A stretch of DNA of 50,886 bases, from NCBI GenBank assembly GCA_036263155.1, contig DATAHN010000128.1:1-50886 (forward strand), in the 5' to 3' direction. Below the pieces are notes generated by a model. The model was not told the origin of the DNA. It searched no databases and saw only the letters and a program-made list of their open reading frames with translations. The first letter of the stretch is position 1. Each line of letters starts with the position of its first letter. This DNA comes from DASUBN01 sp036263155 (GTDB taxonomy: Bacteria; Pseudomonadota; Gammaproteobacteria; Natronospirales; REEB76). Of this stretch, positions 17,902 to 26,201 are shown piece by piece. Position numbers and translations under genes: made by a program.

Positions 17902-18720
17902 TTACTTGTCTTCGCCCTTGACGGCCCAGGTGGGCGGCAGTGACGGCGTCCAAGAATCGAAGCCGTGGGAGTCCCAGATGTTGCCGGAGATGCCGGTACC
18001 CTCGTTGACCAGCGATACGTCGTAGTTGCCGCCGCTCGTCAGGCTCGCGGTCACGTGCGGGTTGAACACCAGGCGGAAATCGCCGTGCTCGTTCGCGACC
18101 ACAAGGGCGGTGAGGTGCAGCGGCTTGTAGGCGGCCTTGAAGGTCACATCCAGCGTGCCCTCGCCGCCATCGATCAACAGGTTGTCCGAGGACAGGAGGT
18201 AGCCCGGGTTCTGGCCGGCCAGGTGAACAGTGCCCGGGTGCGGCGCGACAGCCCACTGGGCCGGGAAGTCCTCGCCTTCGCTGGCGGCGGGCGCGGTGGG
18301 CGGGGTGGCGGCCGGCGAGGCGGTGGCAGCCGCGGACTGGGCGGCGGCGGCGGTGCTGTTGGCCGGCAGCGGGTTCAGGGTCACGTTCGCCGGCGGCAGC
18401 TTGGGCGGCGTGGTGAGCACCTTGAAGCCGTTCTCCACCGCGCCGAAGTCGACCTGGTTGTCGCCGATCTTGAAGCTCTTGAAGCCGGACTGGTCCTTGA
18501 GCACCTGGCAGGACGGCTTGTAGAAATCGTTCCATTCTAGGGAGGCGAAGTGCGCGCTGCACTTGCCGTCCTTGACCTCGATGGAACCCAACACCAGGTG
18601 GTCGTTGGCCGGGAGTTCCGCGACCAGTGCGTAGGGCTTGCTGGAGGAGCACCCTTGCAGCAGCAGCGCAGCGGCGACGCCCGCGTACACGATCCAATGG
18701 GTAATGGCACGGCTGGTCAT
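17902..18720 (-). CDS. Predicted lipoprotein of unknown function
   Basis: 272 residues from ATG 18720, preceded by a GGGGA ribosome-binding site. A signal peptide ends in the lipobox LLLQGC with acylated Cys24, followed by SSSK. The mature protein has a globular N-terminal part with two Cys (KCSAHF, KPSCQ), an Ala/Thr/Pro linker at about 115-150, and a C-terminal beta-rich domain of about 110 residues (TVHLAGQNPGYLLSSDNLL, SLTSGGNYDVSLVNEG). I do not recognise either domain. It is probably envelope-located. An upstream in-frame ATG at 18780 would bury the signal peptide, so I reject it. Confidence 0.75.
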   Translation of the reverse strand: MTSRAITHWIVYAGVAAALLLQGCSSSKPYALVAELPANDHLVLGSIEVKDGKCSAHFASLEWNDFYKPSCQVLKDQSGFKSFKIGDNQVDFGAVENGFKVLTTPPKLPPANVTLNPLPANSTAAAAQSAAATASPAATPPTAPAASEGEDFPAQWAVAPHPGTVHLAGQNPGYLLSSDNLLIDGGEGTLDVTFKAAYKPLHLTALVVANEHGDFRLVFNPHVTASLTSGGNYDVSLVNEGTGISGNIWDSHGFDSWTPSLPPTWAVKGEDK

Positions 18721-18820
18721 GGCATCTTCCCCGTTGTTGATGGCTTGGTTTTCAGAGGCCCGCAGGCCTCGCAGAATCATAGACTGTTGCCCGGCTGGAA
18801 TCCACGGGGCTTTTGCGGCT

Positions 18821-20839
18821 CTAAAGGCTCAATCCAAGGCGCGTGCCCTCCTCGATGGCCCGCTTGGCATCCAGCTCACCCGCCAGGCGCGCCCCACCGA
18901 TGAGGTGGACCTCCATGCCTGCGAGGTCCACCGCGAGCTCGCGGCGGCTCTCCTGGCCGGCGCAGATCACCACGTTGTCCACCTCGAGGACGCTCGGCGC
19001 GCCGTCCACGGTGATGTGCAGACCGGCGTCATCCACGCGCCGGTATTCCACGCCGCCCTGCATCCGTACCCCATGCGCCTTGAGGGAGGAACGGTGGGCC
19101 CAGCCGGTGGTCTTGCCCAGGGTGCGGCCCGGCCGGCCAGCGGAACGCTGCAGCAGCCACACCTCCCGCACCGCAGCCTCCGGCCGCGCCGGCATGAGCC
19201 CGCCGCGCGCCGCGTAACCCTCGTCCACGCCCCACTCCCGCATGAAGCGGTGCGGCTCGACGCTGGGATAGGGTGGGGACTGCACCAGGAACTCCGCCAC
19301 GTCGAAGCCGATGCCCCCGGCGCCCACGATCGCCACGCGCCGGCCCACCGGCCGGCCGTGCAGCAGCACCTCCACGTAGGACAGCACCTTGGGATGATCG
19401 AGGCCGGGGATGGCCGGGACGCGCGGCCGCACGCCCGTGGCGAGCACCACCGCGTCGAAGCCTTGTGCGCGTAGCGCGGCCGCGTCCACCTCGCGCCCGA
19501 GCGCCAGCGTCACACCCAGGAGCTCCAGGCGCCGGCGGAAGTAGCGCAAGGTCTCGTGGAACTCTTCCTTGCCGGGGACACGCTTGGCCATGTTGAACTG
19601 GCCGCCGATCTCGGCGGCGGCGTCGTACAGCGTCACCGCGTGGCCGCGCTCGGCGGCGCTGACGGCGGCGGCGAGCCCGGCGGGACCTGCCCCCACCACG
19701 ACGATGCGCCGCGCGCGCGCCGCCGGCACGCTCCGGAATTCCGTCTCGCGGCAGGCCCGCGGGTTGACTAGGCAGGTGGCGAGCTTCTGTTCGAACACGT
19801 GGTCGAGACAGGCCTGGTTGCAGGCGATGCAGGTGTTGATCTCATCACTGCGCCCCGCTGCTGCCTTGTTCACCCACTCTGGGTCCGCCAGGAGCGGCCG
19901 GGCCATGGACACCATGTCCGCCTGGCCCTCCGCCAGCACCTTCTCGGCGACCCCCGGCATGTTGATGCGGTTCACGGCGATGAGCGGCAGCTTCACTTCG
20001 CGCTTCAGGCGCGCCGTGACCCAGGTGAAGGCGGCGCGTGGCACGCGCGTGGCGATGGTGGGGATACGCGCCTCATGCCAGCCGATGCCGGTGTTGATGA
20101 GGGTGGCGCCGGCGGCCTCGATGGCCTTCGCCAGGGTCACCACCTCCTCCCAGTCGCTACCCTGTTCGACCAGATCCAGCATCGAGAGGCGGTAGATGAG
20201 GATGAAGTCCCGGCCCACCGCTTCGCGGGTGCGGCGCACGATCTCCACCGGCAGGCGCATGCGCCGGGCGAAGTCGCCGCCCCAGGCATCGTCGCGCTTG
20301 TTGGTGCGGGCCACCAGGAACTCGTTGATGAAGTAACCCTCGGAACCCATGATCTCGACGCCGTCGTAACCCGCCTCCCGGGCGCGCGCGGCGCAGCGCA
20401 CGAAGTCGGCGATCTGCCTCTCGATGCCGCGGGCACTCAAGGCCCGCGGCCTGAACGGCGTGATGGGTGCCTTGAGGGCTGATGGCGCCACCGAGAACGG
20501 ATGGTAGGCGTAGCGGCCCGCGTGCAGGATCTGCATGCAGATGTGCCCGCCCTCCGCATGCACGGCTTGGGTCACCCTGCGATGCCGGGCGACTTCCCAG
20601 GACCGGCTCAGCTTTGAGGCGAAAGGCGCGAGAGAGCCGACGAGGTTCGGTGCGATGCCTCCGGTGACGATGAGGCCAGCGCCGCCCCGGGCCCGCTCCG
20701 CGAAGTACTCGGCGAGCTTGCCGTAGTCCCGGGCACGGTCCTCCAGGCCCGTGTGCATGGAACCCATGAGCACCCGGTTGCGCAGCGTCACGAACCCGAG
20801 GTCCAGGGGTGCCAGCAGATGAGGGAAGGCTGCGCTCAT
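18821..20839 (-). CDS. fadH: NADPH-dependent 2,4-dienoyl-CoA reductase
   Basis: 672 residues, as in E. coli FadH (672). The N-terminal old-yellow-enzyme barrel binds FMN (LRNRVLMGSMHTGLED, GYDGVEIMGSEGYFINEFL, ARPLLADPEW). A 4Fe-4S cluster motif Cx2Cx3Cx11C is complete (CIACNQAC then LATC, near 335-355). The C-terminal part has an FAD Rossmann GAGPAGLAAAV and an NADPH site VGAGGIGFD. It reduces 2,4-dienoyl-CoAs so that polyunsaturated fatty acids can enter beta-oxidation. Its ATG overlaps the stop of the glycosylase gene (ATGA), an unusual partner. Confidence 0.95.
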   Translation of the reverse strand: MSAAFPHLLAPLDLGFVTLRNRVLMGSMHTGLEDRARDYGKLAEYFAERARGGAGLIVTGGIAPNLVGSLAPFASKLSRSWEVARHRRVTQAVHAEGGHICMQILHAGRYAYHPFSVAPSALKAPITPFRPRALSARGIERQIADFVRCAARAREAGYDGVEIMGSEGYFINEFLVARTNKRDDAWGGDFARRMRLPVEIVRRTREAVGRDFILIYRLSMLDLVEQGSDWEEVVTLAKAIEAAGATLINTGIGWHEARIPTIATRVPRAAFTWVTARLKREVKLPLIAVNRINMPGVAEKVLAEGQADMVSMARPLLADPEWVNKAAAGRSDEINTCIACNQACLDHVFEQKLATCLVNPRACRETEFRSVPAARARRIVVVGAGPAGLAAAVSAAERGHAVTLYDAAAEIGGQFNMAKRVPGKEEFHETLRYFRRRLELLGVTLALGREVDAAALRAQGFDAVVLATGVRPRVPAIPGLDHPKVLSYVEVLLHGRPVGRRVAIVGAGGIGFDVAEFLVQSPPYPSVEPHRFMREWGVDEGYAARGGLMPARPEAAVREVWLLQRSAGRPGRTLGKTTGWAHRSSLKAHGVRMQGGVEYRRVDDAGLHITVDGAPSVLEVDNVVICAGQESRRELAVDLAGMEVHLIGGARLAGELDAKRAIEEGTRLGLSL

Positions 20840-21489
20840 AGCTCGGCGTCACCGTCGGTCACCCGCCACAGGTACCAGGATGCGATCGAGCGGTAGGGCG
20901 CCCAGGCCCGGCCTGCCCGCTCGAGGGTGGAGTACGCAGGCAGTCGCTTCATGCCGTAGGCCCGCTGGAAACCCTTGCGCACCCCCAGGTCCGTCACCGG
21001 CAGCACGTCCGGGCGGCCGAGGGTGAAGATCAGCAGCATCTCCACGGTCCAGCGGCCGACGCCGCGCACCTGGGTGAGGCGCTCGATGATCTCCGCATCG
21101 GGCATGCGCTTCAGGCCCTTCGAGTCCGGCACGGTGCCGTCTAGCGCCTTGGCGGCGAGATCCTTGAGCGCCAAGAGCTTGTTGCGGGAGAGGCCGGCGC
21201 CGCGCAACGAGGCCTCCGGCAGCGCCAGCAGCGCCTCCGGGTGCGGCCCCAGCTCCGGCGGGAAGAGCGCCACCACGCGGCCGAGGATGGTGGCGGCGGC
21301 CTTGCCCGAGAGCTGCTGGTAGGTGATGGCGCGCATCAGCGAGTGGAACGGGCTGCGCAGCGGCATGAACTCCAGGCGGCAGGGCCCGATGCCGGCGATG
21401 ACGGCGGCCATTCGCGGATCGGCGCGGCGCAGGTGGCGCAGGGCCGGGCGTACATCGTGGCGGGATTTGTCATTTGCCGTGCGATCCAA
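20836..21489 (-). CDS. AlkA-type DNA-3-methyladenine glycosylase II (HhH-GPD)
   Basis: 217 residues. It has the helix-hairpin-helix of the HhH-GPD superfamily, LTQVRGVGRWTVEMLL (138-153), and catalytic Asp167 in PVTDLGV. FHSLMRAITYQQLSGKAA is the typical first block. It removes alkylated purines from DNA. No Cys cluster is present, as usual for AlkA, and the Ada-like N-terminal extension is absent. The frame stays open to 21660, but the residues before 21489 look non-coding. I choose the TTG at 21489 because AAGGA lies 6 nt upstream (21496-21500). It is the first gene of a pair with fadH. Confidence 0.87.
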   Translation of the reverse strand: MDRTANDKSRHDVRPALRHLRRADPRMAAVIAGIGPCRLEFMPLRSPFHSLMRAITYQQLSGKAAATILGRVVALFPPELGPHPEALLALPEASLRGAGLSRNKLLALKDLAAKALDGTVPDSKGLKRMPDAEIIERLTQVRGVGRWTVEMLLIFTLGRPDVLPVTDLGVRKGFQRAYGMKRLPAYSTLERAGRAWAPYRSIASWYLWRVTDGDAEL

Positions 21490-21574
21490 AGCTTTTCCTT
21501 CCCTATTGCCAAGCGGGCCGCCTGGGCTCAACCTTATATGAGAAGAACACCCCTCCGAAGCCCAAGGTGCCCCC

Positions 21575-22267
21575 ATGCCGCAGAAAGACCTGGTAGCCGC
21601 GCTGCTCGCGGCCCTGGCGAAGGACCCGGACATCAATCTGCACGAATCCCCCATCCACATCGCCTATCATGACAGTCTGCGGCTCGAAGGCGAAGTGGCC
21701 AACATCATCGTCAAGCGCAAGGCCCGGCGCATCGCCATGGAGCTCTCGGGCTTGAACGACATCGAGGATCGCCTGCGGCTCCGGCCCGGCGAACGGCGCA
21801 CCGGCAAGGCGCTGCTGGATGCCGCCACCTCCGCCCTATCCCAGGAGCCCGCCTTCCGCGACATCGCGGTGCACCCCCATCCCGCCACCGAGTCCGGCCG
21901 CGACTGGATCGGCGTCGACGTGGACGACTGCGTGGTACGCCTCGACGGCCAGCTGAACAGCCTCTCGCACCGGCGCCTGGCGGAGGTCATCGCCTGGTGG
22001 GTGCCGGGCAGCTGCGACGTGCACAACCATATCCGGGTCCGCCCGGCCGAGAAGGACAACGACGACGAGGTCTCCGACGCGGTGCGCATGGTGCTTGAGA
22101 AGGACCCGTTGCTGCACGCCGAGAGCATCGACGTGCGCACCCGTGACCGCGAGGTGACGTTGCGCGGGGCGGTGCACAGCGACGAGCAGCGCCGCATGGC
22201 GATCTACGACTGCTGGTACGTGCCGGGCGTGCACGAGGTCCACGACCAGATGCAGGTGCAAGGCTGA
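21575..22267 (+). CDS. BON-domain protein
   Basis: 230 residues with three consecutive BON-like repeats (about 1-70, 75-145 and 150-230), each with an alpha-beta-beta pattern containing phrases such as DSLRLEGEVANIIVKRKA, CVVRLDGQLNSLSHRRLAE and REVTLRGAVHSDEQRRMA. BON domains bind phospholipids or help stabilise the envelope. There is no signal peptide or membrane helix, so the location is uncertain. It is divergent from the glycosylase gene, with 85 nt between starts. A hairpin (22277-22296) separates it from the next gene. Confidence 0.82.
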   Translation: MPQKDLVAALLAALAKDPDINLHESPIHIAYHDSLRLEGEVANIIVKRKARRIAMELSGLNDIEDRLRLRPGERRTGKALLDAATSALSQEPAFRDIAVHPHPATESGRDWIGVDVDDCVVRLDGQLNSLSHRRLAEVIAWWVPGSCDVHNHIRVRPAEKDNDDEVSDAVRMVLEKDPLLHAESIDVRTRDREVTLRGAVHSDEQRRMAIYDCWYVPGVHEVHDQMQVQG

Positions 22268-22276
22268 GCAGGCTCC

Positions 22277-22296
22277 GGACGCCGCAGGCGGCGTCC
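22277..22296. other. Perfect hairpin between BON gene and diguanylate cyclase gene
   Basis: An 8-bp perfect stem ggacgccg/cggcgtcc with CAGG loop and no T-tract, located 12 nt before the ATG of the cyclase gene. It may pause transcription or modulate translation of the downstream gene. Confidence 0.45.
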
Positions 22297-22307
22297 TGGG
22301 ATCCCAT

Positions 22308-23519
22308 ATGAAGATATTCATCGGCGTCTTATATACGCTGCTGCCAGAGCTGATCGTGTTCATGCTGGCGGCGCTCCTGGCGGTGCAAGTCACCTCCTTC
22401 CCCCGGCCGGGCCAGCTCGCGGTGGAACTCTCTGTCGGCGCGGTCCTGCTGGCGGCGCTCGGCCTCTCCGCCCAGTTCAATCGCAGCCGCATGTTCTTCG
22501 CCTTGCTCACGCTGCTCGCCGCCTACGTGGGCGTGTTCGCGCTCAGCCGCACCGTGGATCCGCTCACCCACGCGGTGCTGAGCGGCGGCCTCAACCTGTT
22601 CCTGCCGCTGGACGTGCTGGTATTCGCCTGCATCCCGGAGCGCGGCGTGTTCAGCCGTTACGGCGGCCTGTGGTTCGGGGTACTGGCCGGCGAGGCGCTG
22701 GCGCTGTGGGCGATGGCGGCATTCCCGAGCCTGCTGCTGGCGCGGGCTTTGCATGTGCAGTTCGTGCACCTCTCCTTCCTCAACCACAGCGCCGTGACCC
22801 AGCCCGCGCTGCTCGCCACCGGGCTCGGCCTCGTCTGGCTCAACGACCAGCTGCTGCGCAAGCACGACGCCGAGAGCGCCGCGTTCTTCCTGGCGCTGGC
22901 GATGGCGGTGCCGGTGCTGCATGGCGCGCCGCTAGCCTGGGGTGCGTTGTTCCTGGGCGCGGCGGGCCTGGGCTTCGGCTACGCGGTTATCCAGGGTTCC
23001 TGGAGCATGGCCTACCTCGACGAGCTGACAGGCCTGCCGGGGCGGCGCGCGCTGGAGGAGCAGATGCGCCAGCTCGGCGGACGCTATGCCATCGCCATGG
23101 TGGACGTGGACCACTTCAAGCTCTTCAACGACCGCTACGGCCACGACGTGGGCGACCAGGTACTGCGTTTCGTGGCCTCACGCCTGCAGCAGCCGGCGCT
23201 CGCGGGCCGGCCGTTCCGCTACGGCGGCGAGGAGTTCTGTCTGCTCTACGGGGGACGCGGGCTGGACGAGGTGTCGCAGGAACTGGAGGCGGTGCGCGCC
23301 GACATCGAGGCCTGCCGTTTCGACCTGCGCCATGGCGGGCGGCGCAGCGAGGACACGGGGCCCGGCGAGAACCAGCCGGACATGCTCTCCATCACCGTCA
23401 GCATCGGCGCGGCCCAGCACGGCGACAGCCTGAACGAGCCCTGGACCGTGCTCAAGGCAGCGGACAAGGCGCTCTACGATGCCAAGCACGCCGGCCGTAA
23501 CCGCGTCAGCTTGGCGTAG
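22308..23519 (+). CDS. Membrane diguanylate cyclase (GGDEF)
   Basis: 403 residues. The N-terminal 225 residues hold about seven hydrophobic helices in a compact membrane sensor. The GGDEF domain starts near 235 (YLDELTGLPGRRALEE), binds metal in MVDVDHFKLFND (about 264-275), and has the active GGEEF motif at 306-310. The inhibitory RxxD site is not obvious. It should make c-di-GMP in response to an unknown membrane signal. It is 40 nt after the BON gene and 10 nt before the DUF3301 gene, so the three may be co-transcribed. Confidence 0.93.
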   Translation: MKIFIGVLYTLLPELIVFMLAALLAVQVTSFPRPGQLAVELSVGAVLLAALGLSAQFNRSRMFFALLTLLAAYVGVFALSRTVDPLTHAVLSGGLNLFLPLDVLVFACIPERGVFSRYGGLWFGVLAGEALALWAMAAFPSLLLARALHVQFVHLSFLNHSAVTQPALLATGLGLVWLNDQLLRKHDAESAAFFLALAMAVPVLHGAPLAWGALFLGAAGLGFGYAVIQGSWSMAYLDELTGLPGRRALEEQMRQLGGRYAIAMVDVDHFKLFNDRYGHDVGDQVLRFVASRLQQPALAGRPFRYGGEEFCLLYGGRGLDEVSQELEAVRADIEACRFDLRHGGRRSEDTGPGENQPDMLSITVSIGAAQHGDSLNEPWTVLKAADKALYDAKHAGRNRVSLA

Positions 23520-23529
23520 ACTCTCACCC

Positions 23530-23949
23530 ATGTACCTTGATGCGGGCGGCACCGGTGTGGCCATCCTGCTGCTGCTCGCGGCGGCGGCGGGCTTCCTGTT
23601 CTGGAACGACAGCCTGCGGGCACGCGAGCGCATGGTGGCGACCTGCGCGCGGCTGTGCCGCGAGCTCAAGGTGCAGTTCCTGGACGAGAGCGTCGTGCTC
23701 ACCCGCCTGAGCCTGGGCCGGGGCGCCTCCGGCTGGCCCGAGTTCACCCGCGTCTACGGCTTCGAGTTCAGCGGCACCGGCCAGGACCGCTGGCAGGGCC
23801 GTGCCACCCTCGCCGGCCGCCGCGTGCTCTCGGTGCAGCTCGACCACCCGGATGGGGTCACCATCCTGGACGGCGGGGCGCCGGTCTCGCCGGACCTGCT
23901 CCGGCTGACGCAGTTCGTCGGGCCAGGGGACGGACGCTCCCTGCACTGA
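23530..23949 (+). CDS. DUF3301 membrane-anchored protein
   Basis: 139 residues. An N-terminal helix (about 8-24) is followed by FWNDSLRARERMVATCARLCRELKVQFLDESVVLTRLSL, typical of DUF3301 proteins, and a small C-terminal beta domain (FEFSGTGQDRWQGRATLAGRRV). Function is unknown. The frame reaches back to 23479, but the ATG at 23530 gives the expected MYLDAGG-helix start, 10 nt after the cyclase stop. Confidence 0.82.
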   Translation: MYLDAGGTGVAILLLLAAAAGFLFWNDSLRARERMVATCARLCRELKVQFLDESVVLTRLSLGRGASGWPEFTRVYGFEFSGTGQDRWQGRATLAGRRVLSVQLDHPDGVTILDGGAPVSPDLLRLTQFVGPGDGRSLH

Positions 23950-24050
23950 TCCCCTGCCGGTTGTCCTGCCCACCCGCCTCATCTAATATCGCCGGGTCCC
24001 CGCGCCGCACGGCCTGGGGCTCCATCAAACCGATATAGGGGTCCCGCGCA

Positions 24051-25688
24051 ATGACAGCTCCCGACAAGGTCCGACGCGAAGCCGGTGTGATCGGACTCCT
24101 GTATGCCAGCCTGGGCAGCATCATCGGCTCCGGCTGGCTGTTCGGCGCCCTCAACGCCTCCATGCAGGCGGGCCCCTTCAGCATGGCCTCCTGGACCATC
24201 GGCGCCACCGCGGTGCTGTTCCTGGCCTTCGTGTTCGCGGAACTCTCCACCATGTTCCCGAACTCCGGCGCGCTGGTGCACATGGTGCACGTGAGCCACG
24301 GCGACATGCTGGGCAAGATCTGGAGCTGGGTGCTGTTCCTGGCCTTCGTCTCGGTGCCGCCGGTGGAAGTCATCGCGGTGCTGACCTACATGAACACCCT
24401 GCTGCCGCAATCAGGCTTCCTCGGCATGGGGCACTTCCTGGACGCTAGCGGCCTGCTCACGCCGATTGGTACGGCGAGCTCGCTGGTGCTGCTGGCGCTG
24501 GTGGTGGCCTTGAACTTCATGGCCATCCGCTGGGTCATCGCCATCAACAGCGTGACCACCTGGTGGAAGGTGCTGGTGCCGGTGGTCACCATCTTCATCC
24601 TCATGGCTTATTCCTTCCACCCGGAGAACATGACGGCACAGCTGCAGAGCACCCCCACCAGCGGCATCTTCACCGCCGTGGGCACCGCCGGCATCATCTT
24701 CAGCTTCCTGGGCTTCCAGCAGGCCATCGCCCTCGCCGGCGAGACCCGCAACCCGGGCAAGTACGTGCCCATCGCGCTGATCGGCTCGGTGGTGATCGCC
24801 CTCATCATCTACTTGGGCCTGCAGTACGCTTTCATCGTGGCACTGGATCCCAACGACATCAGCTCCGGCTGGCCGCAGCTGCACTTCGCGGGCATGTTCG
24901 GTCCCCTGGCCGCCATCCTCACCGCCGTCGGTGCGCTATGGTGGGCCTCGGTGCTGTACTTCGACGCGGTGGTATCGCCGCTCGGCACCGCGTTCATCTA
25001 CATCACCGGCAGCCCTCGCATCCTGATGGCTGCCGGCGAGATGGGCGGCGCCCCCTCCCACGTGGCCAAGCTCAACCGCTGGGGTGTGCCCTGGATCGCC
25101 CTGATCGCCACCTATATCTTCGGCGCTGCGTTCTTCTTCCCGTTCCCGTCCTGGTCCAAGCTGGTCTCTGCGGTGTCCTCCATTACCGTGCTCTCCTACG
25201 CCATCGGCCCGGTGATCCTGCTGCACCTGCGCAAGATCCTGCCCGGCGCGGAGCGCCCGTTCCGCCTGAAGGGCTCCGCCGCGGTCTCGATGATCGCGTT
25301 CATCGCCTCCAACTGGATCATCTACTGGACCGGCAACTACGTGATGAGCGTGCTGTTCGTGCTGGTGGGCGGCTACGTGGCCTTCCTGCTGGTGTGGCAC
25401 CTCCTGGTGAAGCGGCTGCCCGCTTCGAGCCTCGGCTGGCAGCACGCCTGGTGGCTGCTGCCCTACTTCGCCGGCATGTGGCTGATCAGCTTCTTCGGCC
25501 CTTCCGCCAGCGGGATGGGCGGCAACGACACTTTCGGCTTCTTCACCGGCATGCTGTTAGTGACGCTGTTCAGCCCCGCCATGCTGTGGCTGGCGCTGAA
25601 GACCGGCGTCACCTCGGCGGCGGCTCAAGCCCATTCCGACAAGGTGGGAGCCATGGGCTCGCGTGGCATGGAGATGCCTCTGCACTGA
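24051..25688 (+). CDS. APC-superfamily amino-acid permease
   Basis: 545 residues with about 12-14 hydrophobic helices. The first helix has the APC substrate motif SLGSIIGSGWLFG, followed by AELSTMFPNSGALVHMVHVSHG and a helix 6 with GIIFSFLGFQQAIALAGETRNPGKYVPIA. It probably imports an amino acid by cation symport; the substrate cannot be read from sequence. Start ATG 24051. It stands alone and is closed by a clear terminator. Confidence 0.9.
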   Translation: MTAPDKVRREAGVIGLLYASLGSIIGSGWLFGALNASMQAGPFSMASWTIGATAVLFLAFVFAELSTMFPNSGALVHMVHVSHGDMLGKIWSWVLFLAFVSVPPVEVIAVLTYMNTLLPQSGFLGMGHFLDASGLLTPIGTASSLVLLALVVALNFMAIRWVIAINSVTTWWKVLVPVVTIFILMAYSFHPENMTAQLQSTPTSGIFTAVGTAGIIFSFLGFQQAIALAGETRNPGKYVPIALIGSVVIALIIYLGLQYAFIVALDPNDISSGWPQLHFAGMFGPLAAILTAVGALWWASVLYFDAVVSPLGTAFIYITGSPRILMAAGEMGGAPSHVAKLNRWGVPWIALIATYIFGAAFFFPFPSWSKLVSAVSSITVLSYAIGPVILLHLRKILPGAERPFRLKGSAAVSMIAFIASNWIIYWTGNYVMSVLFVLVGGYVAFLLVWHLLVKRLPASSLGWQHAWWLLPYFAGMWLISFFGPSASGMGGNDTFGFFTGMLLVTLFSPAMLWLALKTGVTSAAAQAHSDKVGAMGSRGMEMPLH

Positions 25689-25724
25689 CCGAAGCTGCCG
25701 CGCTCGGCAGCCCATGTAAGAAGA

Positions 25725-25753
25725 AAGGCCGGCGTAAGCCGGCCTTGCTTTTT
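25725..25753 (+). terminator. Terminator of the permease gene
   Basis: A 9-bp stem aaggccggc/gccggcctt with GTAA loop (25725-25746), then a T-rich tract to 25753. It lies between convergent genes, so it may also act on arfB. Confidence 0.9.
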
Positions 25754-25769
25754 CCAGAGGTGATTCGCC

Positions 25770-26201
25770 TCAGTCGAAGCTGCGGCTGCGAAGACGCTTC
25801 TTGTCCCCCTGGCGCTTCTTGCCCTCGAGACGCCGGCGCTTGGAGCCCTTGGAGGGCTTGGTCTTCTTGCGCGGCTTGGGCGGATGCAGCGCCTGCTCCA
25901 CGAGGGCGATGAGGCGCTCCAAGGCGTCCGCCCGGTTGCGCTCCTGGGTACGGTGGCGCTGGGCCTGGATGATGAGCACGCCCTCGTCCGTGACCCGCGA
26001 GCCCGCCAGGGCCTCGAGCCTCAGGCGCACGCCGACCGGCAGGTAGATACTCTTGCGCAGGTCCCAGCGCAGCTCCACCGCGCTCGCCACCTTGTTCACG
26101 TTCTGGCCACCCGGACCGGAGCTGCGCACGAAGCTGAACTGGAACTCGGTGGCGTCCAGCATCAGGCCGTTGCTCAGGAATATCTGGGTCTCGCGGCTCA
26201 C
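25770..26201 (-). CDS. arfB: Alternative ribosome-rescue factor B (peptidyl-tRNA hydrolase)
   Basis: 143 residues. The catalytic domain has the GGQ loop SSGPGGQNVNKVAS (Gly31-Gly32-Gln33) that releases peptide from stalled ribosomes, and ends in a long basic tail (from about 112: PPKPRKKTKPSKGSKRRRLEGKK) that enters the empty mRNA channel. The length matches E. coli ArfB/YaeJ (140), not a class I release factor. It starts at GTG 26201, which overlaps the stop of the HD-GYP gene (GTGA). Confidence 0.94.
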   Translation of the reverse strand: MSRETQIFLSNGLMLDATEFQFSFVRSSGPGGQNVNKVASAVELRWDLRKSIYLPVGVRLRLEALAGSRVTDEGVLIIQAQRHRTQERNRADALERLIALVEQALHPPKPRKKTKPSKGSKRRRLEGKKRQGDKKRLRSRSFD

